30,703 bases of DNA. Source: Larix sibirica. Its lineage: Eukaryota; Streptophyta; Pinopsida; Pinales; Pinaceae. Under the pieces are notes generated by a model that saw nothing but the letters and a program-made list of their open reading frames with translations, made no database searches and was not told where the DNA came from. Position numbers and translations under genes: made by a program. The DNA lies in assembly GCA_004151065.3 (NCBI GenBank), contig NWUY0300026710.1:25053-55755 (forward strand). Direction: 5' to 3'. How positions within the stretch are numbered: the first letter of the stretch is position 1; each line of letters opens with the position of its first letter. This document shows, in pieces, positions 9,771 to 19,603 of this stretch.

Positions 9771-10084
9771 AAAAAACATGTATTTCAAGTTTAACCATTG
9801 TTGGTTGAAAGAAGAAGATTTTACTACTTTGGTTAGGAAGACCTAGGTTTCATTTGAAGAGATAAGGGGAGAGTCTCCAATGCAAAGAATAATGAGGAAA
9901 TTCGTTGCTCTTAAAAGAAAAATCATACATTGGGAAAGAGACAAGAAAAAACACTCTCTCGGGAACCTCTAGCAGTAGAGGCTAAGATAGAAAGCATCTT
10001 TTCTCATAATATCGAAAGGGTTTTTTCCAAGGAAGAAAAGGAACAACTAGGGAAATTGAACTAAGAAAGGCAGACATCCTCAAG

Positions 10085-10777
10085 ATGGAAGAGGAATCTT
10101 GGAGGTTAAAAAATATAAGCTTTTTGGCTCACACAAGGAGATAACAATACAATTTTTTTCATAAGTATGCAAATCATAGAAGGAATCTGAATGCTATTTG
10201 GGACATAAAGGATACACAAGACAAATGGGTAAATACTCAACAAGATTTGGAAAAGGCGGTCAAGTCTTACTTTGCTTCGCATTTCAAAGATCCAGGTAAT
10301 GAAAAAATTGCCTCTTAGCTTCAAGTGACCAGACAATATCCTACTTTTTTCACAAAGGAAGAGGGGAAAATGGTTGGACAGGTTGTTACACTGAAAGAGA
10401 TTGAAGAAGTACTAAAGAATTTTGCTCGATCCAAAAGTCTAGGCCCTGATGGCTGGACCATTGAATTCTTCTTAGATTTCTTCGATTTGCTTGGACCTAA
10501 ACTATTGGAAATGGTAGAAGAATCCAGAATAAAAGGAAAAGTCATAGGTGCATTAAATTTAACGTTCATTGCTTTGATTCCAAAGAGTGGGTAGCTTCAA
10601 ACATTCCAAGACTTTACACCAATTGCACTTTGCAACTTGATCTATAAGATAGTCACTAAAATAATATCAAGCATGCTCAAAACAAAATCAGCATATGTTG
10701 TGACTAAAGAATAATTCGGTTTCCATGCCAAGAGGCAAATCTTGGAAGCTATTGGTATCATTCAAGAATGTCTTCAT
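10085..10777 (+). pseudogene. LINE linker and reverse transcriptase front part, copy 1
   Basis: Begins with the linker motif EEESWRLKN and FFHKYANHRRNLNAIWD (about 10085-10205), the conserved stretch between endonuclease and RT in plant L1 elements. RT block 0/1 follows: SKSLGPDGWTIEFF (about 10431-10472) and LTFIALIPKSG (about 10559-10591). Block 2 reads FTPIALCNLIYKIVTKII (about 10613-10666). Stops are present at 10592-10594 and elsewhere. The sequence is cut at the N at 10778; the real continuation is in copy 2 (13088 onward). Confidence 0.85.
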
Positions 10778-10778
10778 N
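10778..10778. other. Single N joining two overlapping contigs
   Basis: The 2309 bases left of this N are repeated exactly to its right. The RT reading that stops at this N (ending near EAIGIIQECLH) resumes intact only after the second copy, as expected if the two contigs overlap. Confidence 0.9.
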
Positions 10779-10953
10779 TTTTAATATAAAGATATAGCTA
10801 TTTTCCATGTTGAAAAAAAAAATTGATTTAGAGTGAATAACCATTAAAAAGTTGTTCTCAATCGTGCTCGATGCATGAAAAATATAATTTCCACTAAATT
10901 GTCAATGTGGTGAACATGAAAAAACTGTACAAAACTCTTTCCATGTATGTTCT

Positions 10954-11493
10954 TTGCCCTATGAGTGTAACCCTTATCAATCTGGCCTGTTTAGGGGTCT
11001 TAATGAAAATGGCCACTCTCATGTGGAGTTGATTTCATTGACAATACCAAATAAAGAGGAGGATGGAGGGGTTTTGAAGACTTATGATTCCTATCAAATT
11101 GGTGTGGAGGGGGAAACTAATTCAGGGATTTGCATGAAGGTGAACAACAATTTGGAAATAGTATCAAAAAATAGGATTATCTCTGATTTGGTTCCATTAT
11201 TTAATGATGTAGTGGATAGGACCCCATTGCAAGTTTTTTGGGACAAACAACCAAATAAATCATAAGTCTCCCCTATAAACTCTATTAGATTTCAGGATGT
11301 TATTATCAAAAGAAAGAAAAATAAGAACTCGAAGAAAAAAGACCTTATAGTTGGTGATATAGATTGTTCTAATCTTCGCTATATACCATTATTTGACAGG
11401 ATACAAAATGCTACCTCATTTCTCTCCAGTGATGAATCCACAAAATACTCTCGGGCCCTTAGAGCAATTGAGCCCTCCACAAGGGTTTATCAA
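10954..11493 (+). pseudogene. LINE ORF1 tail, copy 2
   Basis: Sequence-identical to 8644-9183, with the same 103-residue stretch and stop. If the overlap explanation is right, this and the upstream copy are one locus. Confidence 0.5.
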
Positions 11494-12080
11494 TGATCCT
11501 AACATCCTGCGACATCAGAGGAATTGGGGGTCCTCGCAAATTTTTAGCCCTCAAAAGATGGGGCTATCAAGGGGCATATTAGCTGCATGGAACCCTAATG
11601 TGGTTGATTTCAAACCCTATATGTCACATGTAGGAATGATACTTGGATGGAAACTCAGAGGATTGGATCTGCCTATTAGAATCGTGAATTGTTATGCTCC
11701 TTATTCAGGTCATCAAAATTTTGGGAGAAAGTGGAAGATAGTAGTATTTTGAAAGCCCCAAATTTAATATTTTGTGGAGATCTAAACTTCACTCTCTCTA
11801 CCAATGAAGTTTGGGGAGGCTGCTCTCATTTGGATGAGATGTATGATTTCTTCAAAAAACTGCTTATTAGTTCTAATATTTTGGATGTAGTCCCTGCTTA
11901 GACGGCTCCAACATGGAGAAAAGGGAGGACTAGTGTTTTTGGGGTAAGCAAAAGACTTGACAGGTTTTTGCTAGCTGAATATTTGGCTGAAATATTTGGG
12001 AGGTATAGATCTTGGGTCGTAAACTCGGGGATTTCAAATCATTCCCCGATTTGTCTACAATTTGAGATGTAACAAACTAC
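11494..12080 (+). pseudogene. LINE endonuclease domain, copy 2
   Basis: Identical to 9184-9770: the GIGGPRKF start, VNCYAPY, GDLNFT, RLDRFL and SNHSPI motifs and the same frame changes recur at +2310. Shared decay, including the stop after ILDVVPA, shows that this is not an independent older copy. Confidence 0.85.
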
Positions 12081-12394
12081 AAAAAACATGTATTTCAAGT
12101 TTAACCATTGTTGGTTGAAAGAAGAAGATTTTACTACTTTGGTTAGGAAGACCTAGGTTTCATTTGAAGAGATAAGGGGAGAGTCTCCAATGCAAAGAAT
12201 AATGAGGAAATTCGTTGCTCTTAAAAGAAAAATCATACATTGGGAAAGAGACAAGAAAAAACACTCTCTCGGGAACCTCTAGCAGTAGAGGCTAAGATAG
12301 AAAGCATCTTTTCTCATAATATCGAAAGGGTTTTTTCCAAGGAAGAAAAGGAACAACTAGGGAAATTGAACTAAGAAAGGCAGACATCCTCAAG

Positions 12395-13128
12395 ATGGAA
12401 GAGGAATCTTGGAGGTTAAAAAATATAAGCTTTTTGGCTCACACAAGGAGATAACAATACAATTTTTTTCATAAGTATGCAAATCATAGAAGGAATCTGA
12501 ATGCTATTTGGGACATAAAGGATACACAAGACAAATGGGTAAATACTCAACAAGATTTGGAAAAGGCGGTCAAGTCTTACTTTGCTTCGCATTTCAAAGA
12601 TCCAGGTAATGAAAAAATTGCCTCTTAGCTTCAAGTGACCAGACAATATCCTACTTTTTTCACAAAGGAAGAGGGGAAAATGGTTGGACAGGTTGTTACA
12701 CTGAAAGAGATTGAAGAAGTACTAAAGAATTTTGCTCGATCCAAAAGTCTAGGCCCTGATGGCTGGACCATTGAATTCTTCTTAGATTTCTTCGATTTGC
12801 TTGGACCTAAACTATTGGAAATGGTAGAAGAATCCAGAATAAAAGGAAAAGTCATAGGTGCATTAAATTTAACGTTCATTGCTTTGATTCCAAAGAGTGG
12901 GTAGCTTCAAACATTCCAAGACTTTACACCAATTGCACTTTGCAACTTGATCTATAAGATAGTCACTAAAATAATATCAAGCATGCTCAAAACAAAATCA
13001 GCATATGTTGTGACTAAAGAATAATTCGGTTTCCATGCCAAGAGGCAAATCTTGGAAGCTATTGGTATCATTCAAGAATGTCTTCATTCGGTCAAAACAA
13101 AGAAATTGGATGCATTAATTTTAAAAAT
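12395..13128 (+). pseudogene. LINE linker and reverse transcriptase front part, copy 2
   Basis: Identical to 10085-10777, then continues past the duplicate with SVKTKKLDALILK up to the solo LTR insertion at 13129. Reading across the LTR after removing it and one aaaat restores the frame into VLKKAYDRVDW. The blocks seen are SKSLGPDGW, IALIPK and TPIALCNLIYK. Stops, for example at 12902-12904, make it inactive. Confidence 0.85.
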
Positions 13129-14326
13129 TGCAATGCACCCAAACCCCTACTAGGCACACTAACTCAAAACTGATAATTTGACACACAGAGAATAGGATTG
13201 ACGCACTTACAAGGTTGCAAATAAGGTGGACTTAAGGTCAGTACTTTAACAGGTGCACATTCGGGAGTGCCTAATGCCTGGGTAGACTCCTTTGGCTAAA
13301 CCAAAGGCTTCAAGGCAATATCCCCATGACTTATGTGGAAACCCCATTGCTTCTAGTGCAGTCTAGAAGTAATCAAACCTTAGATAAGCTAAATTAATTG
13401 TCCCCAACCTAATATGGACTCAATGTGACTTGGCAATAAAGGTCTCACAGTAAAAATTCCAACTAATTGCAAAAGGGTGAGACTTGGACTACTGAAGGCG
13501 AGGATTTCCAGATGGTTTCTAATGGCCTCAAAGGATTCCTAATTTATATTCTGGAAGTATAGATGCACTCTAATACATGTGAATTAACTAACAGGACCTT
13601 CAGAACAAAGATTAGAAGTACACTTGACAATTAAAATCTTCAAAACAAGAAACTTGTCCATTTTTCCTTGCTAGGGTGTAAACATTGAAAACAATGAGTT
13701 ACAAACAACAGTAAATGATCATGAATTCTTCAATACACCTGATAGATGAAATCAACCATATGGTTTTGAACAGTAGCAAGCTTTAATCAGAAGTTTAGAG
13801 CAGCAAATGACAATCTATTGAATCCAAACTTACACAATGTTCATAATCCTTAAGATTTTACAACATAGAAGCAATGATATAGTATCTGAGAATAAAAGGG
13901 AGGTATTTCACCCCTCGATTAGAGCCATGGGTAGGAAGGGACCATGTTACATCTCACTGAAGGTGCATGGATAGCTGCAATAACTCACAAGGGGCACAAA
14001 TGCTCAATTCACCCTCTTCACTGGCCAAACATATCACAGTTTAAAACATTGTTGCTACTAACTCTTCACATTCTCTTGGGATTCGAACACTTCATGCTAC
14101 AGATCATACCAGACCTGCAATTCAAACTCTAATGGTTGCATTACAGTCTGTGAAGAAGATCGTACATCCTCTTCCTCAAGCATCCAACAAAAGATACCTC
14201 AATCTCTTAGCTGGATCAAGGTTTGCAAAGGGGAATAGGGGCACATCACCCAAGCCTCTGAGACACGGAGCTCTCAATACAAATTCTCAAAGTGACAAAA
14301 GATGTCAATGTGTGCGCTCCTCCCTC

Positions 14327-14335
14327 TTTTATAAG
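14327..14335 (-). promoter_or_regulatory. TATA box of the solo LTR
   Basis: The minus strand reads CTTATAAAA followed by GAGGGAGGAGCGCAC. It lies about 590 bases inside the minus-strand 5' end, a normal place for the U3 promoter of a long plant LTR. Confidence 0.6.
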
Positions 14336-14449
14336 ATGAATTGGCTTCAAGATACAATGAATGTAGTCCATCATCTTCAGACAATGCGCCCTCATTAACT
14401 AATTTTGAACCTATAGATTTTACCTTTATTTTTCCTTTCTTTGTTTCTT

Positions 14450-14610
14450 TTTTGCTTTGGTCTACTTTTCCTGCTTTTGGCAACATCTTGCTTTTCCTGG
14501 ATTTTCTATGCTTTCCTGCTTTTTCGGTGCTTTTCCTACTTTTCTGCTTCTTTATGCTTTTATGAGCTTTCCTGCTTTTCTGTTGCTTTCTGCTTTTATG
14601 TTGCCTTCCA
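14450..14610. repeat. Degenerate pyrimidine-rich short repeat inside the solo LTR
   Basis: Units of the form tgcttttcctg or ctttcctgcttttc recur about ten times with variation on the plus strand (purine-rich AGGAAAAGCA on the LTR sense strand). The block lies just upstream of the TATA box in LTR sense, where U3 enhancer repeats are often found. It also creates the hydrophobic-looking spurious frames here. Confidence 0.6.
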
Positions 14611-14924
14611 TCTTTTTAGTGGATTTATTGATTTTCTCTACTTTTCATCTAGTTTCCATTGTGGATGACAGCTCATAGTGTCCACAATATCTCTTATGCG
14701 CCCTCCTGGGCCACCTAAGCATATCCACTCATTACACAATTAAATAATAATAAAATATTTACAATTTATCCATTACACACTTTCCTGAGTTTTGGATTTA
14801 ATTAAATTATACAATTAATGCATTCAAAATTAACCCCTACACTTTATTGAATTTCTACATGAACCCGTGGGGACTGAATGGGTTAGGGAGATGATCATGG
14901 AGCCTCTAAAGTGGGGACATTACA

Positions 14925-15842
14925 AAAATGGTCTTGAAGAAGGCATATGACAGGGTGGATTGGATCTTCATTAGGTATGTGCTACTTCAATTGGTCTCCC
15001 ACTTAATGTAACCGATTGGATTATGGCTCGTGCTACATTTGCCTATTTTGCTATGTTACTTAATGGTATACCAATTAGTTTTTTCAAGAGTAGTAGAGGA
15101 CTTAGACAGGGATGTCCTTGCACCTCTACCTTTTCTCTTTGTGGTGGAAGGATTGAGTAGGTTAATTGGTAATGCTAGGAGGGAAGGAAAAATTGATGGT
15201 GTGAGGATTTCAAGATCACAATTCATCACACATCTATTGTTTGTGGATGATGTCATATTATTTGGAAATGGTACTGTTGAATACTAGCAAGCTTTTGTTT
15301 AGATTATTAAAGTTTTTTGTCAAGCAACAAGTATGGAAGTGAATCAAGACAAATCTAGTTTTCTGAGAAATGGTGTTGTAGACAAGGTATTTGCTTTTAT
15401 TTAGATCTTGTTCCCTTTCAAGGTTGATGATATGAATACTGGTTTCAAATACCTTGGATACTTTCTAAAACCGAATAATTATCTAACTAGAGATTGACAC
15501 TGGTTAGTCAAAAAGGTGGAGAATAGGATTAATCGTTGGTGCTCCAAATGGCTGTCATCGGGTGGCAGACTAATTTTAGTTAAGTCTATCCTAACCATTA
15601 TCCCAATTTACTGGATGTCATTGGCAGACACCCCAGTTTCTATACTTAATCTCTTAAGAAGTGAAATCATGCACTTTCTATGGTCGGGATCAGTCAACAA
15701 AGATAAGATACATTTGGTTTATTGGGAAAATACATCTCTACCAAAAAAATTGTGTGGTTGGGGCATCAAAAACCTTCTATGGTTTAATGATTCTCTTAAT
15801 CTTAAAAACCTGTGGAAAGGACTTTTGAGGAAATGTATTTAG
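14925..15842 (+). pseudogene. LINE reverse transcriptase, palm and thumb
   Basis: Continuation of the RT after the solo LTR. Motif A is KKAYDRVDW (about 14935-14961). The motif B region (a SRVVEDLDRD reading near 15074) lost its usual GLRQGCPL form by frameshift. Motif C is FVDDVILFG, with the two catalytic Asp at 15246-15251. Motif D region is FKYLGYFLKP (about 15445-15474). The thumb reads WCSKWLSSGGRLILVKSIL (about 15537-15593), with PIYWMSLADTPVSIL after it. Frame changes occur around 15000-15150, and stops at 15285-15287, 15496-15498 and 15840-15842. This domain would copy LINE RNA into DNA at the nicked target; here it is inactive. Confidence 0.9.
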
Positions 15843-16099
15843 TGCTTATTTTTTAAATCAAAATACCTGAAGAAACAAACAATTGAGCATTGGATTAGAG
15901 AACACGGGAGATAGCAAATACTTGATCAATCTTCTGGGGAATTTTTACACAACATTATCATTGGTTGGGGAGATGGCTATCGTGGAAAACAGGCAATGGA
16001 AATTCTGTTAGGATTGGACTTGATCCTTATATAGGGGAGAAGGAAATTATAATCTCTCCACTACATAAATAACTCAACTTACTGAGAGTGGTTATATTT

Positions 16100-16792
16100 T
16101 CCTAGCACGTGTTAAAAAACCTGTGCATAGGGAATCGGGTCCTTCACAGTGGTTGTCTTCTTGTGTTTTGGGTCTTAATGGAGAATGGGCAGATGAATGG
16201 AACAATTATGCAAAGGTACTTAGACATGCAGGTATTAACTTGTCAGAGGTTGCAGATACCATTGTTTGGAATTGGAACAATACTGGTCAGGTTAGTGCTA
16301 AAGCCTTGTATGAAGCTATTTTTGTTTCATCTTTTGTCTCTAGTGATCATTGGTGGTATAGAAAAATATGGAAATAGTAACTTCCTCTCAAAATGAAGTG
16401 TTTCCTTTGGTTATCCATATAAAATAAGATATTAACTTGGGATAATTTAATAAAACAAGGATGGCAAGGGCCAAACATATGTATTTTGTGTCAAACATAT
16501 GGTGAATCTATTGAACATTTGTTTGTTCATTGTATAGTCACTAAAATAATATGGAGAAACATCATCAAGGAACTTCATATTAAAGAGTCATGGGGCACAC
16601 TTTCATTGGCACAAAATCCAGAACTTTGGATGAAAAATTGTAGGCAATACAAGGAACTGCCAGGTTTTATATGTTGGGGGATGTGGAGATATAGGAACGA
16701 TGCAATCTTCAACAACAAGATACAACATACTGTTGTCATTTGCAATAAAATTATTGGTTTTTTCTTGGAACACTTTAGAGAAGACAAGTAAA
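16100..16792 (+). pseudogene. LINE ORF2 zinc-finger (zf-RVT) region
   Basis: The region between RT and RNase H. It begins with PSQWLSSCVLGLNGEWADEW (about 16141-16200) and continues through IVWNWNNTGQVSAKALYEAI. The zf-RVT domain follows: LKMKCFLWL, then CILCQTYGESIEHLFVHC (about 16477-16530) with a C-x2-C...H...C metal pattern. After it come LPGFICWGMWRYRNDAIFNN and a charged end at 16787. Two stops at 16375-16380 and one at 16423-16425 break the frame. The finger is thought to help bind nucleic acid in LINE proteins. Confidence 0.85.
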
Positions 16793-16799
16793 AAAAACA

Positions 16800-17322
16800 G
16801 AGAATTAGTATTGACCTTGTAATTTCAAGGTTTTGTGTTGTGGGCTATTTTGATGGGACTACCTAGTCTGGCCACTGTGGTAGTGGCGTGGTCATAAAAC
16901 TTGATGATGATCATATTTTCACAATTTGGATGGGTTGTGGCATGGGGACCAACACTAGGGCATAACTTATGGCATTATGGGCCTTACTGAAGTTTGCTAC
17001 TAATGTTGGTATTGTATGATTTCAAGTGATGGGAGACTCAAAGGTGATCATTGATTGGGACTCTAACAGAACTGATTTGCATGTGATTTCCCTTGATCAC
17101 TGGTGTCAAAGCATAAATAACATGTTTCCTGCATTTAGCAACCTATCCCTTCAACACATATTTAGAGAATTGAACTCGGAGGCTGACACAATATCAAAAA
17201 AATCTATTGGCCTAAAGGAAGGCTTCCTACACTTTGAAGAACTGCTGGAGGATGTGGTTGTCTCAAGTGGATCTGTCCCATTTTTTGTAGTTGATAGTTT
17301 TTTAGTACTCTGTGCTAACTAG
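16800..17322 (+). pseudogene. LINE RNase H domain with a stop at the catalytic Glu
   Basis: C-terminal RNase H of the same LINE. YFDGTT holds the first Asp (about 16846-16863). The Glu position of the expected RAELMALW-like motif reads RA-stop-LMALW, with TAA at 16963-16965. VMGDSKVIIDW (about 17026-17058) holds the second Asp, and LNSEADTISKKS (about 17173-17208) the last. Further stops are TAG at 16864-16866 and TGA at 17017-17019. From 17026 the frame is open to its end at 17320-17322. The same two columns carry TAG and TAA in the minus-strand LINE at 20085-20350. Confidence 0.85.
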
Positions 17323-17566
17323 AAAAAAATTCAATTTGTTTATTGGTCACGGTATACATTTATAAAATAGTAATGGAGTCTTGATGTTGGCATGTACTTA
17401 TTGAACAGTCTTGAGACAATTTTGTAACAGTTGTAAGTTGTTTTTTGTTTCATTATGTTCCCAAACAGTGAGAAGAAACACATTATGATGAAGTTTGTTT
17501 TGATGTAAAGGGAAATGCTCTCTTTGATTCCTAAATGAGTATCAAGAAGCAAGTTTTATTCTGGTT

Positions 17567-17576
17567 AAAAAAAAAA
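17567..17576 (+). other. LINE poly-A tail
   Basis: A run of 10 A that ends the LINE after a 3' untranslated region of about 245 bases. It is followed by tccattatttaaaaagtc, which partly matches ccattaaaaagtt just before the LINE (8531-8543). Confidence 0.7.
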
Positions 17577-17577
17577 T

Positions 17578-18658
17578 CCATTATTTAAAAAGTCATTGAT
17601 AAAATAAATTGAACTTATTGGTGATATTTAATGTGTATTCTATTTTTTTAGATATATATTTTGCATATCTCTTACTTCATTTTAACTACTTAATATGATC
17701 ACTTACCACTATATAAGAGATAAAGTTATCTTAGTTATCTTGAGTATCCCCAAGTGTTAGCTATGTCAAGTCAATAAATTAACTTTTTGTGTAGTTGTGT
17801 TAAATCTTCTGGAGTTTTACTATGTAGCCGTTTAGAGTTGATCTTCACAGGTTTGAGTGGATGTTCCAGCCATATTCATGATCATAATGAAGCATATGAG
17901 AATATAAAGGAAACAACAAAATAAATAGAGTGAGGGGAGAGAGTTATCCTTTAGGGTAGTGAGGAGAATAATCAAATTTTCACCATTAAGGTTTGATGAG
18001 AGACAGAATAAAAGGAATTTAATAGATTTTATTTAAATCAAAATGTTATGGAAAACGATATAGATAGAGTTATATAATTAAATATTAATTGTGTAGTTGT
18101 TTATACAATTCAACTCTTCGTGTAGGTACTTATGAGTTGCTTGCAATGTTATCTAAGTGATTGGTTTTGTAGCATGTATACCTAAGGAATGATCAGTGTC
18201 ATAATATTCTCTTCGAGGGATGGGATTCCATCATCATAATGGAAAGAAAAAAAATGGTCAAAGATGGTCACTACATATAGTGGATATGGTTAGAGATTAT
18301 GTCTATAAATAAGCTAATAAACTACAAAGTGTACAAATGTACAGTTGCAACATTTTTGTACTTCTAATTTTTCACTCTTGTTTAATGTGTGTGTGTTTGC
18401 TTGATTTTCTAAACGTGTTGTTGTCATTTACTTGGCAAGCTTGCACCTTTGTGTTGTTCTAAATGGAAACATTCCAAGCATATGAATTAAGTTACATGGA
18501 TTTATAAGAGTTTATTACTAAATGCAATTTTTAAATCATGGTCTAGCCAATACAACAATAAAAACATTTTATAGAAATTGTGAGTTGATATATGATTTTC
18601 ATTCTTTTTCATAGTATCAATCATGAAGAACTTATTTATTTGAAAGTATTCCTAAAAA
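17578..18658. other. Unassigned AT-rich stretch between two LINEs
   Basis: About 1.1 kb without recognisable coding sequence, RNA gene or repeat structure. This is probably the older DNA into which both neighbouring LINEs inserted. Confidence 0.5.
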
Positions 18659-18670
18659 ACTTGCTACTTT
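18659..18670. repeat. Target-site duplication of the minus-strand LINE, left copy
   Basis: ACTTGCTACTTT, immediately before the poly-T run (18668-18676, partly shared). It recurs at 21911-21922 at the far 5' edge of the LINE. Nine bases are unambiguous; the last three may belong to the poly-T. Confidence 0.65.
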
Positions 18671-19159
18671 TTTTTTCAATGAAAAAAGGTTCCTTGTTAT
18701 TCATTATGTGAATCAAATAAACTTACAGTAATACCTATCCCAAGGATAGAATCTTTGAATATAGACTATGCAGTCTTTTACAATATATCTGATAATGCTT
18801 GCCGTTATTCAGTAATATACCCCTCATAACCATTGTTGCTGATTACATCATAAAAATAACACAGATACAGAGGAAATATTAACCAAAAAGCCCCTAAAAC
18901 TTGAGCATTGATTTTACAAAATGGTTCATAAAGTCTTGCCTAAATTAATAAAGACAAACATAAAACATTTCCCCTAAATGGTGATCAGTAAAAGGAGTAA
19001 CCTGTAGTACCTTCTGGCATATGTAATCCCTTATTTGACAATATATCAGCATTATGATTGAAGGAACCAGAGATATACTATATAGAGTAGTCGTGAAATT
19101 GTTCCAACATAAAAGTTATTCACCATTTCCAATGATGTAGAGAAGTCACATTCAAGAGA
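18668..19159 (-). repeat. LINE 3' end, outer copy
   Basis: Minus-strand end of RNase H (FNHNADILSNKGLHMPEG) plus the 3' untranslated region and poly-A. It aligns along its whole length with 19604-20088, with scattered substitutions and small indels. It is cut off at its upstream side exactly at the N at 19160, after ttcaagaga (plus strand). Confidence 0.8.
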
Positions 19160-19160
19160 N
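19160..19160. other. Single N, probable contig join
   Basis: Separates the outer LINE 3' copy from an unrelated AT-rich block. Because LINE similarity ends exactly at the N, the neighbouring order cannot be trusted without reads across it. Confidence 0.6.
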
Positions 19161-19338
19161 AAAATACCAAAAAAAATATATTATATATAAAATAATATAT
19201 ATATATATATATATATATCTTAAACCCAAATCCAAAACAAGAACAAAAAGACCAAAACATATGTTATGATATTATATTATACGTTGGGTATATATATATA
19301 TATTAAAGCAAAATCCAAAACAAGAACGAAAAGACCAA

Positions 19339-19371
19339 AACGTATGTTATGATATATATATAACATACGTT
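19339..19371. repeat. Palindrome with 12-bp arms
   Basis: Arms aacgtatgttat and ataacatacgtt around a gatatatat centre. The outer flanks ccaaaa and ttgg extend the pairing with a bulge. Confidence 0.8.
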
Positions 19372-19411
19372 GGTTTTTGTTTTCAATACATATGTTTTCG
19401 TATGTGATATG

Positions 19412-19497
19412 AAGTATGGGTTAGGCTTGGGGTGACGCCACTACTTGGGGGCTGTGTGATTAAGAGAATCGCCCTCTCCAAGCCTAGCCCTATACTT
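19412..19497. repeat. Imperfect hairpin, about 19-bp stem
   Basis: The left arm aagtatgggttaggcttgg (19412-19430) pairs with ccaagcctagccctatactt (19478-19497), with one bulged base and one G-T type pair. The loop is about 47 bases and carries ggtgacgccactacttgggg. Confidence 0.75.
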
Positions 19498-19603
19498 TAT
19501 ATTATGAAAAAAACATTAAAACATATGATATTAAAATATATGATAATAAGTACATTAAAACATGTGATATGTAATATAAAATGTATTATTATATATATAT
19601 ATT

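Larger units (their letters stand above)
8469..10777. repeat. Exact 2309-bp duplicate, copy 1 (probable assembly overlap)
   Basis: Identical as far as I can read to 10779-13087, at a constant offset of 2310, with a single N between the copies. Six different open frames recur in it with identical length and sequence. Copy 1 holds the start of the second LINE, from its ORF1 tail to the front of its RT. The best explanation is that two contigs sharing this sequence were abutted, not merged. Confidence 0.9.
10779..13087. repeat. Exact 2309-bp duplicate, copy 2 (probable assembly overlap)
   Basis: Starts after the N with ttttaatataaag, the same sequence that at 8469 lies inside the 3' untranslated region of the upstream LINE. 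It therefore begins abruptly, with the 3' end and poly-A of the 7690-8512 LINE and no upstream part of it. That is not a natural element boundary. Only this copy continues into the rest of the RT. Confidence 0.9.
13129..14924 (-). mobile_element. Solo LTR of an LTR retrotransposon, 1796 bp
   Basis: Bounded by TGCAATG at 13129 and CATTACA at 14924 (TG...CA, one mismatch in 7 bp of inverted ends). It is flanked by a perfect 5-bp duplication, aaaat at 13124-13128 and 14925-14929. The LINE reading frame continues across it when it is removed. On the minus strand it begins TGTAATGTCCCC, a start I associate with plant LTRs, and has a TATA box (CTTATAAAA) followed by GAGGGAGG, so the minus strand is its likely sense. 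No internal coding region, primer site or second LTR is present. It therefore looks like a solo LTR left by recombination between two LTRs. Frames inside it (13944-14132, 14132-14398, 14441-14678) resemble no known protein. Confidence 0.85.
8545..17577 (+). mobile_element. LINE (L1-type), 5'-truncated, interrupted
   Basis: A plus-strand plant L1-type LINE containing, in order, an ORF1 tail, endonuclease, linker, reverse transcriptase, zinc finger, RNase H and a poly-A run at 17567-17576. Removing one copy of the 2309-bp duplicate (with the N) and the 1796-bp solo LTR leaves about 4.9 kb, reasonable for a copy lacking most of ORF1. A possible degraded target-site duplication is ccattaaaaagtt at 8531-8543 against ccattatttaaaaagtc at 17578-17594. 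All coding parts carry stops and frameshifts, so it is inactive. Confidence 0.85.
19161..19603. repeat. AT-rich, hairpin-rich block
   Basis: Contains an AT microsatellite (about 19193-19218) and a 40-bp direct repeat (about 19232-19271 and 19316-19355, starting ccaaaacaagaac). It also has a perfect 12-bp-arm palindrome at 19339-19371 and a long imperfect hairpin at 19412-19497. Repeated catatg/catgtg-type words (acattaaaacatatgatat) follow. There is no coding content. It looks like a foldback or MITE-like piece, but its ends could not be set. Confidence 0.5.

Noticed and set aside
10106-10569. Minus-strand frames at 10106-10336 and 10321-10569, repeated at 12416-12879
   Set aside because: They are antisense shadows of the LINE linker and RT reading and contain no known motif.
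8469-13087. A real recent tandem duplication of the LINE 5' half
   Set aside because: Exact identity, an arbitrary start point and an N at the junction fit an unmerged contig overlap better; left open to read-level testing.
14441-14678. Phe/Leu-rich frames that look like membrane proteins
   Set aside because: They arise from the TC-rich repeat inside the solo LTR, in all three frames at once, so hydrophobicity is a composition effect.
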